Positions 34,016 to 45,600 of a stretch of 64,000 bases of DNA are shown here, one piece after another. Below the pieces are notes generated by a model. That model worked only from the letters and a program-made list of their open reading frames with translations. It did not search any database and was not told the origin of the DNA. This stretch comes from Yamagishiella unicocca (lineage: Eukaryota > Chlorophyta > Chlorophyceae > Chlamydomonadales > Volvocaceae). Within the stretch, counting starts at the first letter, position 1; every line of letters begins with the position of its first letter. Where the stretch lies: the NCBI GenBank assembly GCA_003116995.1, contig BDSL01000035.1, forward strand, positions 496,001 to 560,000, in the 5' to 3' direction. The position numbers and the translations under genes were made by a program.

Positions 34016-36484
34016 TTACGTAATCGGTTGCACTTTTCCGGTGTGGATGAGGAAAGAGCTTTGATGGGCGATGTCTGTTTGTAGCATTAGTAGTTGAGCT
34101 GCAAGAGGCCGGCGGTGCGCACTGTACGCGACATTGAGGTAGGGTGTCAAAAGGACAGGTGGTGGGTAGCGAACTTGCAATTGACGAGTCGGGTGCTTGC
34201 TTGTGTGCAAAGCAGCAGCGGCTAGGTGTGTGTTGATCGAAGGTTCTGGAGTTGGACATGCGAGTCGCTTGTCGTACCGTGTTGAGGGGGTGGGATGCAA
34301 GGAACGGCGTCTGGTCGCTTGCGGCGGGTGGCAGCAGAGATGGCAGCGGCAGGGCGGCAGGGCGGCAGCGGAGATGGCCGCGGCTGCGGCAGCGCAGCTA
34401 AGTATGGGTATTGAGCAAAGGGCAGCTCCGACGTCTGCAGCATGGTTGGGCGGGCCGAAACCGTGCTTGCTGTGAGGGCATTCCGGTTCGGCGTTCGGTG
34501 TCTCAAAAGGTTGCAAGTTGCGCGTGTCTCAAACCACCGCCGTGCAAGTGCGGACGGCGACGGGTGGTCTCGTCCCCCAAGTCAGGCGACTGTGTGGATG
34601 GGCCGGGGGAATGACGGAGGCGGCACGCACGCCGTACGTGTATGGAGATGTATGTGCGCAGGTGACAGGCCCGGACTACGGGGCCCGGACGAGTGTGAGC
34701 GGGGCGGCCGTCATGCTCGGTTTCGGAGCGCCTGCCGTTGGAGGCTTTGGCCGCCGTCAGCAGCTGGCGGCACGATGGGTGGCTCAGGCGGATCCGAGCG
34801 CGGAGGAGGCACCGTAGGCGGCAGCTGTCTGGCGTCGAGCACTTGGGCGTCCGCGGCGGAAGACGAGACCGCCTAGGCGCGGGCTACGGTGTCTTTATTG
34901 ACGGTGGCTATCGTACGAATACCGTTACGTGAGGTGGTTGTGGATGTCGTACGGCGACCTCAACCAATCGGGGTGCGCCGTGCACGCGGCGTGCAGGCAG
35001 GGGCAAGCTGTCGGATTGGATCCGGGTGTTACGGAACGACAGTATCTGATCCGGTCAAGGGTCATCAAAGAGTATCCTCAACTAATTCTTTGTGGTTTCT
35101 CGTGCTGCAGCGGGGCTTGCGGGTTTGCTTGGCTTCAACTGGGCAGCAGCGCAGCAAGTAGGCTTGCCCATGGCCGCGTCCGACCGTGAATTCATTCGTA
35201 CCTGGGGCGGGCTCCCTAGGGCACGCGTGGCCCTTGGAAGAGTCGCGCTAGTGCCAAGACAGGCAACGTGCTGGCCTAGCTGGTGTGGCCCGAAACGGAA
35301 ATGGGCGGGCTAGCTCGGGGGTGGCCGCCCCCATTCAGTCGTGTGTCACGTGGTTGGTTGAGGCGAGTGGCAGGGTGCCGTCGTACGTGCCGCGGGTCGA
35401 GTGGTGGGGCGGAATGACCCGCGGGTCGGGACCGTGTGGGCCGACCGGCGGGTTGCTGTGGTGAGAGCGACACCCCCCCACCGTGTCCCCTTGACGACCA
35501 GTGTTTTTGTGCCTTTGAGAGTTAGTAGTGCCGTTACCGAATAGCAGTAAGCTCGCAGTATCAGCGGTATTGTGCCTTTAGTAGCTCGTATAGTGCTGCT
35601 AGTAGCTCGTAGCGTCGAGTGAGTAGCTCGTAGCGTCAAGTGTGAAGTAGTAGCGACCCTTGGGTCGCGCGCGTCGTAGCTCGCTTGATGACACCGTCGT
35701 GTATGTTGTGCGCCGTGACCATAGCCCGCCCACCCCCCATATGGTGGTCTCGGCTGCTGGTGGTGGTGGATGGATGGTTATCGGTACGTAACACGTGACT
35801 CCCGCACTCGTTCCATGGCGCGGTTCTTCATGGCGCGGCACGGTCAATTGCCGGCCGCTGCCGCTTTCCCCCCCTCACCCAAATTGTTTTGCGTAAATTG
35901 TGGTTTCGTTTTCTGTCACGTGGCGCGCCCCAGCCCAAGCGACCGCGGCATGGTCGCTGCTGCCGGCGAGTATGCGTAGTTTGCGTGTAGCGTTGGCGTA
36001 GGCCATCGATGCCTGCGGCGCCCTCCATTTGATGAAACGACTCGGTGCTTTTAGATATACGGCTAGAGAGTACGGCTTATTAGTGGTAGCGTAGGAACTC
36101 CCCGCCAGATGTGCGGCATCCGCGGTGTACGGCGGGTGTTGGTTTCGGAGGGTGAGCCAGCCAGTTGTGTCGGTTAGCGACAAGGGCCGAGATAGGAGGC
36201 GGGAATGAGGCGGAAGGGAGAGTCAGTTGCGTGCATGTTTGGTCTCCCAAGCAAGGGTTTGCAACCGTCGCGACCATGCCACCAAACTTCGTCGGCGGCG
36301 TCGGCGTCGACGGCTTCCAGTACACACACTAACAGTAACTGTAACAGTTACTACTACACACAGGTTTGGGGCGGTGGCCCTGGAAGGCCTGTCTTGAGAC
36401 AGAAGCGACGAGGCTGCGCGCGGTCACGTGGACAGCCGCGGTTGGTACGACGGGCGTCGATGGTGTGTCGGACTTGGCAAAAGC

Positions 36485-36489
36485 TTACA
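36485..36489 (-). promoter_or_regulatory. Candidate polyadenylation signal TGTAA for RIDA
   Basis: First minus-strand TGTAA seen below the stop at 37129, giving a 3' UTR of about 640 bases. Confidence 0.35.
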
Positions 36490-37128
36490 TACACACCAAC
36501 GAGAATCACGCCATGCCCAAGTTCCCGAGTAAATGTTAGTTGACATGTACGGCGCGCGGTCCGAAATCCGGCAAATGGACACAGGTGTGTGCGTGTGTGT
36601 GCGTCCCTTCATGCATCGAGCGGCCCTCAAGCCAGCGCCCCTGGCTTCCATCTGCAGCTTCCTTGCGACCCTGCGGTACGGCAGCAGCTCGGTACGACAA
36701 ACAGAAGCCGGGGCACCGCACTGCAACCACGGGTCCAGCACCACAAATCACACTCCCACATACACACCGCCGAGCTGGGGACGATGCACGGGGCATGTGG
36801 GAAGCACGCGTGAGCAGCTACTGCGGCTGCAGCGACCGGCAAGGTATGAGATCATCTTCAGCCGGGGGATTCAAGGCGTCGCATGGACACTTCGCTTCTC
36901 TGTTTTACGACATCGATTAGGGAGACTACTAGCCAGTAGGTGCGTGTAACTACGTGCCGCAACCCACCAGCAGGTGCCTTAGCCCACCCGCACGCAGGAC
37001 CCCCCCGCACGCACAACTGGCAAGGCTCCCACATGTTGCTGCCCGCTGATGCAGCTAAATACTGCCAGCTCCTCCCGGTTCTGTTTCTCTGTCTGTCCGT
37101 ATGTCTGTCCGTCTGGAAGTCCTTCCCT

Positions 37129-37961
37129 TCAGGGCAGCACCGCCACCGCGTCAATCTCCACACGGGCGGCCAGCGGGAGGTCCTTGACGGCGAAGGTGGC
37201 GCGGGCGGGCGGCTGCTCCGTGAAGTAGGTGGCGTAGATGGCGTTGACTTTGGCGAAGTCGGCGATGTCGGCCTGAGGGGGGGGTAGGGGGAGACGAGGG
37301 AGTGGAGCCACGGGGCCTTATACGGAGTGGAGTGGATGGGTTGAGGGAGTGTCTCGGATGTGTGGATGCGGGATGCCGGACGGGTATGCAGGATGCGAGG
37401 GAAAGCGGGAAGGAGGGAAGGAGGCCACGCCAAGGGGGTAGGCCGGAGGAGGGCGGCCTTCCGATGGTTGGATTCGATGCGGGGAGCATGTGACCGCCGT
37501 GCTGCGATGGGGTGACCTGAACTGGCCTGGAGGCCTGTGGGGGTGAGCTTGACCTCCCCACAGCGCCGGTCTCAGCTCAGGAGGAGCAGTCTCACCAGCA
37601 AGATGGTCGTCTTGACCACGTCCTTGAAGTCGGCACCAGCGGCCTTCAGGATGGCGCCCATGTTTTTGAGCACCTGCTCCGTCTGGCCCTCAACGTCCGG
37701 AGACGCGAAGTTTTTGGTACCTGGCACAATTCCAATCTGGCCGGACACGTAGACCGTGTTGCCGGCCTTGATCGCCTGAGAATAAGGGCCCAGCGCGGCA
37801 GGCGCCTGGTCCGTCGAGATGACCTGCTTGACCGACATGGCCCGCACAGATACGCTGCTGGTCCTGCTGTTTACTGCAGGCAGGGCACCGATCGGCCGAG
37901 ACACGCGAGCGCTGCCCTTGAGAAGCGCACAGCAGGCGGTGTGGCGCAGCGTGACGGCCAT
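37129..37961 (-). CDS. RIDA: RidA/YjgF reactive-intermediate deaminase, organelle-targeted
   Basis: Hydrolyses enamine/imine intermediates such as 2-aminoacrylate and 2-iminopropanoate, released by PLP enzymes, to 2-oxo acids and ammonia, so protecting other PLP enzymes. Two exons, 37961-37596 and 37272-37129, phase 0, give 169 residues. The first about 41 residues ([16 protein letters not shown]..., rich in R, S and A, no acid) look like a plastid or mitochondrial transit peptide. M42 begins a canonical RidA body: [21 protein letters not shown], the [18 protein letters not shown] helix, [17 protein letters not shown] with the conserved active-site Arg (R146), and VEIDAVAV at the end. The length after the leader (128) equals that of bacterial RidA. 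The gene faces away from the next gene and lies 4.7 kb from a gene containing cystathionine beta-lyase. Confidence 0.93.
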
Positions 37962-38886
37962 AGTGAGGATGTACGGTTGCGCCGCAGATATTGGTAGCTA
38001 CCTATATTCGTAATGTACAAAAACAATGGGCAAAGTTCCACTTGTGGTTAAGCTGGGCCCTGCATGTCGGAGACCACCGGGTCGCCCAACCGCACAATAC
38101 TTGCATAGTACGCCTAATACATCTGTGCTGGGGTAAACATAATCTATTGACTTACAAAATGAATCAACTTAGGACCTTCACTCAGGACAGCGTAGCCCTC
38201 GGCCGCCGGGCATGTCGACCACACAGACGAATCCTGCATGTGCACTGCCTCCACAAGGCGCTGCGCAAGGTGTGTGCCTTACACGAAATTGAATACGGTT
38301 GCGTCGCTAAATCACGGATACCATACCGAGGCGGCGATCCGCTAACCCAATCGAACCAACATCGCAGCCGACCGCGGGGCCCATCACCGCTCCTGAAAAC
38401 GTTGTCTACGAGTGCCTCACGCTCCTCCGGCGCCCCGACTTGGAAGGGTGTGTCACCGGCGGGCTTCCGGACCCCGGGGGGCGTCACGTGTTCGGTTGTC
38501 CCCTGCGCTTTTGTCACCGCCGTATTACCTTATTGGGCCTTCCTCGTGCGGCCGCGCGGCACTGAAATCCTCCAGGGAGGGATGTTCGCAGTGTGAACCC
38601 GCCCACCATGCTTCCGCCCAGTGGCAACGCCACGTCAGCGCGGCGCCAACCCAATCGAATGGCCAAACAACCGCACACGTTGATCATTGCCGCAGCGCCC
38701 ACAGCAACCCTCCCTGGCGTTCCCGTATCCTCTCCCCATGCTTCCCCTCCCACTTCCCCTCCCGCTACCTCCCTTCGCACCGCCCCTTCTTGACCCCTTG
38801 CGCCCTCCTATTCCTCCGCCTCGTGCTGCACCCCCCTTCTGCCTCCCTGGCCCGGCCCCGCAGACTAGCTCCCTTCCTCCCCGCAG
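37962..38886. other. Region between RIDA and the DUF4864-like gene; contains a possible 5' exon
   Basis: Should hold the RIDA promoter. A candidate plus-strand exon begins at 38368 after ATCGCAG and reads PTAGPITAPENVVYECLTLL then RRPDLEGCVTGGLPD, open to a stop near 38565. It may belong to the following gene, but I could not find a donor in the right phase. Confidence 0.35.
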
Positions 38887-41590
38887 GATCCCTGGACCCC
38901 GGGGTTCGCCGGGTGGGACTGGTGGTGGGCGGGGAGGTGGTGGAGGAGGCGGGGCCGCTGGCCTGCTGCCGCGGCTTCATGGACGCCGGTGAGGGCAGGC
39001 GGGAGCGTGTGCGTGGGCGCGGGGGGGGAGGTGATAAGGGCACCCGGGTTGTCATCGCCCCGCTCGCGAAGCACCGCAGTGTCCTTCCGTCACCACCACA
39101 GCTGCACTGCGCGCATGTGCTCCGGATGCGATGTGCGAGTTGTGCACACGCTGGGCCGCATCTCTCACCACCTCCCAGATACCTCCCCCCCCGCGGCCGC
39201 TTTAGGCCACGTGCTGTACTACCCTCTCCCCCCTCCCTTCTCCCCCTCCCTGCAGCCGCCAGGCGAGTGCTCCCCGGCCACCTGCTGCGGCGGTGCAGGG
39301 TGCTGTCCAGCATGCAGCTGGGGGAGGTGTGCCAGCAGCGGGTGGCGCTAACAGGTAAGGGGTGATGGGGGCGGGGGGGGGGGGCCGAGAAGACACGGTT
39401 ACATGACATGGGATGTAGGCGGTGGGGGGGTGAGGGGGCTGGCGGCAGCTGGACGCCTCGGGGCAGCTGGGGGGCTGGCGGCAAGGAGGGGGCAGCGAGG
39501 GGACGCCTGGATTGCTCTTTTTACTACCGTACGTAGCTGTACGGCAGATCTCTCACCCGTCATGTCGTACCTTGCCACGTCATGTGCGCCACGTCACGGC
39601 AACACGCCGCATCATGCCGCTTCGCCTTGCGTCACGCTGGTGTCGTGCGCTTTGTGGTGGTGTTGCTGCAGCCTGCACCGGCGAGGAGGCCGTGTTCGTG
39701 TGGCGGCTGAGGCGGGTGGCGGCGCCCGGGGGGGAGTCCAGGCAGCAGCACGGCCAGCAGCACGGCCAGCAGCACGGGCAGCAGCAACAGCAGCAGCACG
39801 GGCAGCAGCACCGGCAGCAGCAGCAGCAAGCAGCAGCGGCGGCCCCCAGTGGGGCGCCAGCGGGGACACCTGACGGCTCCAGCAGCAGCACCAGCAGGAG
39901 GGGGGGTAGCGAGGGGGGCTCCCCTGGCGACGCATCTTCCCGCTGCGAGCTCCCGCGCGGCACGTCCACACCACCTCCCGCCAGCTCCGCTACCGCCGCC
40001 CTCCCTTCCTCCTCCCCCTCCTCCTCCCCCTCCTCCTCCCGCTCCTCTTCCACCACCAGCCCCCCGGCAACGTCTGCGGAGCCGCCAGCCGCTGGGTCCG
40101 CTTCGTGCCATCAGCCACCAACCTCGGGGCCTCCTTCCAGATCCAGATCCAGCAGATCCGCCGTACCCCTTCCTGGATCTGCGTCGCCGTCTGGGTCTGG
40201 CGCTGCCTCCAGTCCCGAATCCGAATCCGGCTCCAGCGAATCCGAGCCCGCGACCGCCTGGATCGTGGAATCTATTTCGCGGGACGACTCGTACGACGAC
40301 GACGAGCTGCCGCCGCCCGGCCCCGCTGGCGGACCGCATCCGCGCTGCTCTCCCGAGCTGGTGGTGAAGGCGCAGCTGGCGGCGCTGCGGCGGGGTGACG
40401 TGGTGGGGGCGTCCTCGTTCAACTTGTGGAGCAGGAGCACGTCGGTGAGTTGGTGCGTGGGAGGGGTATGGGAGGAAAGCCGTGGGTCGGCAGGGGGCGG
40501 CGAGAAGACCCGAGTACACGACTGGGGGGTGGGAGTAAAAGAGGAACCGCGAATCCACTGTGGGGGGAGACTGGTGTCCAGGGGCGGTGGGCGCCGTATA
40601 AACGTGCATTGGACAATGGAACTTTGCGGTAGGCAAGCTGAATTTTCAGGTGGGATAACGGAAATGGCCGTTCGGGGTAACCCAAGCTATCGCTGAGTGC
40701 TATCGAATCCTGTACTGTTTGGGCGGACTGGGAGCGCCCACCAAACCCACCGGCCACCCAGCCACCCAGCGACCCACTTCCTCCTTCATTCCTACCTGCT
40801 GGCGCCTGTCAACTGCTGCTAACTGACAACCTCCAGGGCGGTTGGGACCTGCACCTGAGCGCGTTCCGCTCGCTGCTGCGGCAGCCCGCCTACCAGCGGC
40901 TGACTGCGGCTGTGGGCGCGGAGCTGGGGGCCGCGGCGCTTCCCTCCGGTCGTCGCATGCTGCAGGAGGTGCGGCTGCTGGGGCCACCAGCAGGAGCGCC
41001 GCGATCAGGGGGCGGCACGGCGGCTTCGGAGCAGGTGGGGTCGAGGCCAGGGGGCCGGGAATGGGGTCGCGGTAGGTGGGTGGGAGGTGGGTGGGGTGGC
41101 GAGAAGAGCCGATTACGCGACAGGGGGTGGGAGGGAGGAGAGGGGACCCGGAAGGTTGGCGAGGAGCAGCACTGTGTGGGATAGGTGTCAGCAGGGGACG
41201 ACTGGGGATCGTACAGCGGGTGGAACCACTGGCTTCGGAGCAGTGCGGGGAGAGTCCAGGCCTTGTGCAGACCCCTTCGCCGCGAGAATCGTTTACAGGG
41301 AGGTCTGCTACCGGTGGAATATCGGCTGCTTTGGGGGGCTGCAAGGGGGGGGGGGGTGCGTTGTTGCGAACGTGCAGGTCGAAGTGCGCGTGTGTGGGCG
41401 TATCGGAGGAATGCCATCGGACCGCTCATTCGCATGCACACGCCACCCCACTGGCCTCCCTGACCCCGCTGGGCCCCGCTGCCCCCCCCTACTTCTTCTG
41501 CTGCAGGGCGATTCCTCCTCCGTTGTGGTGTACCAGCTGGGCATGCAGGCCAACGGATGCTGGGTGGTGGAGGCCATACGGGCGGTGTGA
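38887..41590 (+). CDS. DUF4864-like protein, 5' exon(s) unresolved
   Basis: Exons 38887-38988, 39256-39354, 39672-40444, 40837-41034 and 41507-41590 join in phase; the first needs an upstream exon ending in phase 1. The start is VGLVVGGEVVEEAGPLACC and then LLRRCRVLSSMQLGEVCQQR. Exon 3 has a Gln/His run (39745-39835) and a Ser/Pro-rich acidic linker. The final about 120 residues are the recognisable part: SPELVVKAQLAALRRGDVVG, ASSFNLWS, FRSLLRQPAYQRLTA, EVRLLG and VVVYQLGMQANGCWVVEAIR. This is the order seen in DUF4864 proteins (helix with Q-L-x-A-L, a short core, then a strand ending in cWxvd.i). Those occur in bacteria and plant plastids and their function is unknown. The family assignment is from memory of the pattern and is tentative. 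Three of its introns carry family-1 intron repeats near the donor. Confidence 0.5.
39384..39410 (+). repeat. Intron repeat, family 1 (DUF4864-like gene, intron 2)
   Basis: CCGAGAAGACACGGTTACAT then GACATG, about 30 bases inside the 5' splice site. Confidence 0.65.
40500..40529 (+). repeat. Intron repeat, family 1 (DUF4864-like gene, intron 3)
   Basis: GCGAGAAGACCCGAGTACACG followed by ACTGGGGG, about 55 bases inside the donor. Confidence 0.7.
41094..41126 (+). repeat. Intron repeat, family 1 (DUF4864-like gene, intron 4)
   Basis: GGTGGCGAGAAGAGCCGATT then ACGCGACAGG, about 60 bases inside the donor. Confidence 0.7.
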
Positions 41591-42624
41591 AGCGGGGTGA
41601 GGGTGTGGGGCGCGCAGGAGGGACGAGAGGACAGGGCAAGGGGGAGGGAGGGAGTAACGGAGGCAGCAGCAGCAGTGGCAGCTGCAGCAGTGGCAGCGGA
41701 TACTGCAGATGACCCTTCAGGGCTTGTGCGGAAAACCTGGACGGAGCCACTAGGAAGCTGACCTTGAGGGATGGACGCACGGACGCTGTTCGCACGTCCC
41801 GCTGGCTACCTAACATTCTTGGCCGCCTTTGGCGCAATATCGTGTGTCGGTGTGCTGGTATTTGGATTAGGATGGTGTCGTACTACGCCTTTCAGACAAG
41901 GTCTTGCAAGCGGATGTCCATTCTCGACCCATCCTTTTAGTGCCCAGGATACAACAGATGGGGAGACCCGCTTACGTGCAAGATACCAACGCGATAGGGT
42001 TGGTTGTGCGGGCGGCGGCGTGAGGTGGAGGCGGCGAGCGAGGCCTGGGTTCTCATGCACTACATCGGGCATTTGGTACGGCAGGCGTGCGCTTCATGAG
42101 CTTCGTGCATTACGTGCTCGCGTTCCCGTCAGTTATCGTCAGTTTGCACGGCGGACTGGTTTGCGTCATTCTCCAGGCAGCCATGGGGAACCAAGGGCGT
42201 CGGTGTCTGGACCTCGAGGCCGGGGAGCGGGAGGCGCCAGGGCGCTGTGGCCGAGCGGATAGGCAAGGATTGGCATGCACATGGGCAATTTCCTTGTCCT
42301 TCTTCGTTGTAATGACGGAAACCTGTCGAGGCATGCTTGCGAGGGTGATGCTACTGCTGGCTCCGCTTGGGCTGCCATGTTGCGTTGGATGCGGCAGCAG
42401 GTGTCTCTGTTTGCATGGCACGTGCACGGCCTATTGGGACGAGCGTTACTCGTTCCAATCGGCAATCGCTATTGTGAAAATTGCTGTCTGCTTATGTTGT
42501 TTTCGTACATTGATTCCTCAAGTCTTCAATTGCTTGGACGGGGGTCTGAATAGACATTTGTTGGCGACCTGCCGCGACTCTCGGCCGTCGTTGACCAGAT
42601 AGTCCGTTTTTCACCAATTGCGCG
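41591..42624. other. Intergenic, DUF4864-like gene to fusion gene
   Basis: 3' UTR of the upstream gene and promoter of the fusion gene. A candidate TGTAA lies at 42308-42312. A tRNA-like A-box word occurs near 42248 but no tRNA can be folded. Nothing else recognised. Confidence 0.4.
42308..42312 (+). promoter_or_regulatory. Candidate polyadenylation signal TGTAA
   Basis: First TGTAA noticed downstream of the stop at 41590, about 720 bases on. Confidence 0.3.
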
Positions 42625-45600
42625 ATGCCCACTCTAGGCATTCATGGCCAGTCTACTGTAGGAGGTGCAGCTTCTGCCTCTGGAGCTCGCCCAGCGGTGT
42701 TGCCTCGCCCGATGCACCCTCGCGCAGCTACGTCACGGCCCGCAGGGGAGGTGCCGCGTTGCCCGCCGGTAGTATCGCCCGTGAAGCAACAGCATATGCG
42801 GGCTTCCTCCCTTGTATCTATGGCAGCATCAGGCCAGCCGGGCGAAAAGAAGACGGCCGAGGTGTCAATAGCCGAGTTGCGGACAATGTGCACCAAGTCC
42901 TTAAAGATGCTGGGGTATACACCCGATGAAATCGAAATCTTGAATGACGTGAGTATGCGGCACAGCTGCCTTTCGGGCTCGGCTGAGTGCTGTCGTGAGG
43001 CCATGTCGCCGCCGCATGCCGTTACCATCCCACTGTAGGTTCTGTTCTACGCCCAGCTCCGCGATAACACCCAGGGAATCGTCAAAATTACATCCGGTGG
43101 CCTCAATAAGTCGCCGGAGGCGCGCCCGCCGGTAATTGAGAAGGAGACTCGGCTCTCGGCTCTTATCAATGGCAACAACAGCGCTGGCATGCTGGTGCTA
43201 CACAAGGCCACTCAAATGGCCATTGAACGAGCCAAGTCTCAAGGCTTTGGCATCGTGGGCACGAACCATACGCCGAGCAGCACCGGCGCCCTCGGGTGGG
43301 TGCCCCATCTGTCTCCCCCCCACCGAGCAGCCCTCCACCTCGCGACCGCTCCTGGCTCCCTCCCCCCTTTTCACTACTCCCCTGGTAGCTAACCGCGAAC
43401 GGAGCCACACTCACATACGCTCGCTGTCACCTCCGCAAGCACGGGGGAGGCGGGAGTTTCTGCACAGCGCCCTATGGCAAGGGCAAGTCCGCGCCAGCAG
43501 CAGCACCCATCCTGGGTCGGGTCGGGTCAGGCGCAGCTGGCTGGGGATGGAGGGCGGGGGGCCGGGGCGTATACATACTCCAGTTCCGTCCGCTCTCCGG
43601 GTTGCCTCCGCTCCGCCCTCCCTGGACCCACATACGCCAGTTCCGTCCGCTCTCCGGGTTGCCTCCGCCCTCCCTGGACCCACGCGTCACTAGGACACGG
43701 CCTCTTCACCCCGGGCGTCCGGTGATGGTGGCGGGTGGTGGGTGGAGGCAGCGGATAGCTCGGTCCTCTCGTTGCCCTCACAGGGGTTGAGCCGTCACCG
43801 GGGTGCATCGCGCCGCCCGCACCCGGTCTGAGCCGACACCCCCCCTCACACACCCCCCGCCACCCGGGCTTCGCGGGCTTCGCGCCATCACGGCCCTCAG
43901 CCCCCCCTGAGCCCGCCTCGCTGTGCCCCCCTCCCCCCCAGTTACTACGTGGACCTCATTTCGCAGCAGGGGCTGATCGGCATCGTGCTGGCGCAGTCGC
44001 CGGAGTTCGTGGCGCCGCACGGAGCCAAGCAGCCCATCTTCGGAACCAACCCAATTGGCATCTCCATACCGGCGCAGGTGGGGAAACCGGCCAGCCAGCC
44101 AGCCAGCCAGAGCGGGCTCCTGGCGGGATGGCACGGGCGAGGAGATGCGCGGGGCGGGGGGGGGGGTGCAAGGAAAAGCTGTGTACGAAGGAAAAACCGC
44201 TTGGAACATATGGTTGGAGATGCATGCTGGAGGACTTGGCGGGACGCTGGCGGGGTGGGGCGGCGGCGGGGTTGGGCGAATCGTGCTGCGATGCGCGCTG
44301 TTGGCGTTTAAAGGGAGCCGGGCGCGTCTGCTAGGGGAGCGTAAAGGGCTCGTAACGCGGCGACGCCCGGGTTTAGCCCCTGGGGCCATTTATTCCCCCC
44401 CTCTCCTCATCGCCTCTGCTGCAACTCCCGCTACGATCGAGGGCACACGTACCTGCCCCTTCCCCCTCTTCTCGCACCCCCCCCCTTGTCGCACCCATGC
44501 GCCCACAAAATTGGTGTCCGCCGACCATGCGCCAACTATCCTGTCCCGTTGCGTAAAACGGTTTTTATACACCCCCTTGTCGCACGCCCCCTTGTCGCAC
44601 CCCCCGCGGCCCCCCCCCCCCAGGATGGTGCCGTGACCATGGACATGGCCACCTCCGCGTTCGCGTGGTTCGGGCTGCTGGAGGCCAAGGCGGCGGGGCG
44701 GCCCATCCCGCCCGACGTGGCGATGAACGCGGCGGGAGAGGCCACCACCGACCCCAACGAGGTGCTCCAGGGCGGGGCCATCCGCGTGTTTGACCGCTCG
44801 TACAAGGTACGGCGCCCACGGGGGCGGGCGGCGGGGGATGGGGGGTATGGACGCGGGGTGGAAGGTCGTCAACGAGGTGGTGACGAGGAGCGGGGGCGCT
44901 GGAAAGGAGGGGCTGAAGGGGGCTGAACGGGCTGAAGGGAGGAGAAAGATAACAAAGGGGATGTGTCGGAGGGGGCGGGGGATGACGCCGCCCGTAGCCG
45001 CCAGTGGCCACGAACGCATGCGTGCTCGCGTGGGCAGCGCACACGAACACCTCCAAGGCCCCCGCCCCTCTGGCGTGCACGGGTCTTCCTCGACCCCCCC
45101 CCGCCCCCGCCCCACATTTACTTCCCATGTCGCTTCCTCGGGTTTTGCTCGCCCCCACCTCCATCCCCCCTTCCCCCCTTCCCTCCCTCCATCCCCTGCA
45201 GGGCAGCAACCTGGCCCTGATGGTGGAGCTGCTGGCGGGGCCGCTGGTGGGCGCCGCGGTGGCGGACAAGCTGGAGGAGCGCAACTGGGGCAACCTGGTG
45301 GTGGCGATAGACCCGGGGCTGCTGGGGGACGCGGACGAGGTCAAGCGGAGGGTGCAGGTGGGCCGCCGGGGGTGGTGGTGGTGGTGCAAGGAAAAGAGGA
45401 AACCGTTCGGAACGCGTGGGGGGGGGAGGGAGGACCAGCAGCATAATGGACAGGGTCAGGGGTGGGACACGGCGTTGGGGGGTGCTGACCGTGCGGTGCC
45501 GAGCGAGCCCTGTAGAAATATCAAGAATACCCGGAATGGGTACCAAAAATACCCCTTGAACGTGAGTAATCTTCCCCCAAGCGCGGCCCCCACAAGGTGC

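Larger units (their letters stand above)
33961..37128. other. Gene-poor region between the GYF-like gene and RIDA
   Basis: No gene supported. A short imperfect tandem of GTAGCTCGTAGCGTC-like units lies at 35579-35650. The right end to about 36485 is probably the RIDA 3' UTR. Small ORFs at 34196-34876 have no recognisable content. Confidence 0.4.

Noticed and set aside
42239..42330. tRNA-like sequence with an A-box word TGGCCGAGCGG
   Set aside because: A D-arm and an intron-containing anticodon stem can be drawn, but no T-arm with a TTCRA loop and no acceptor-stem partner were found.
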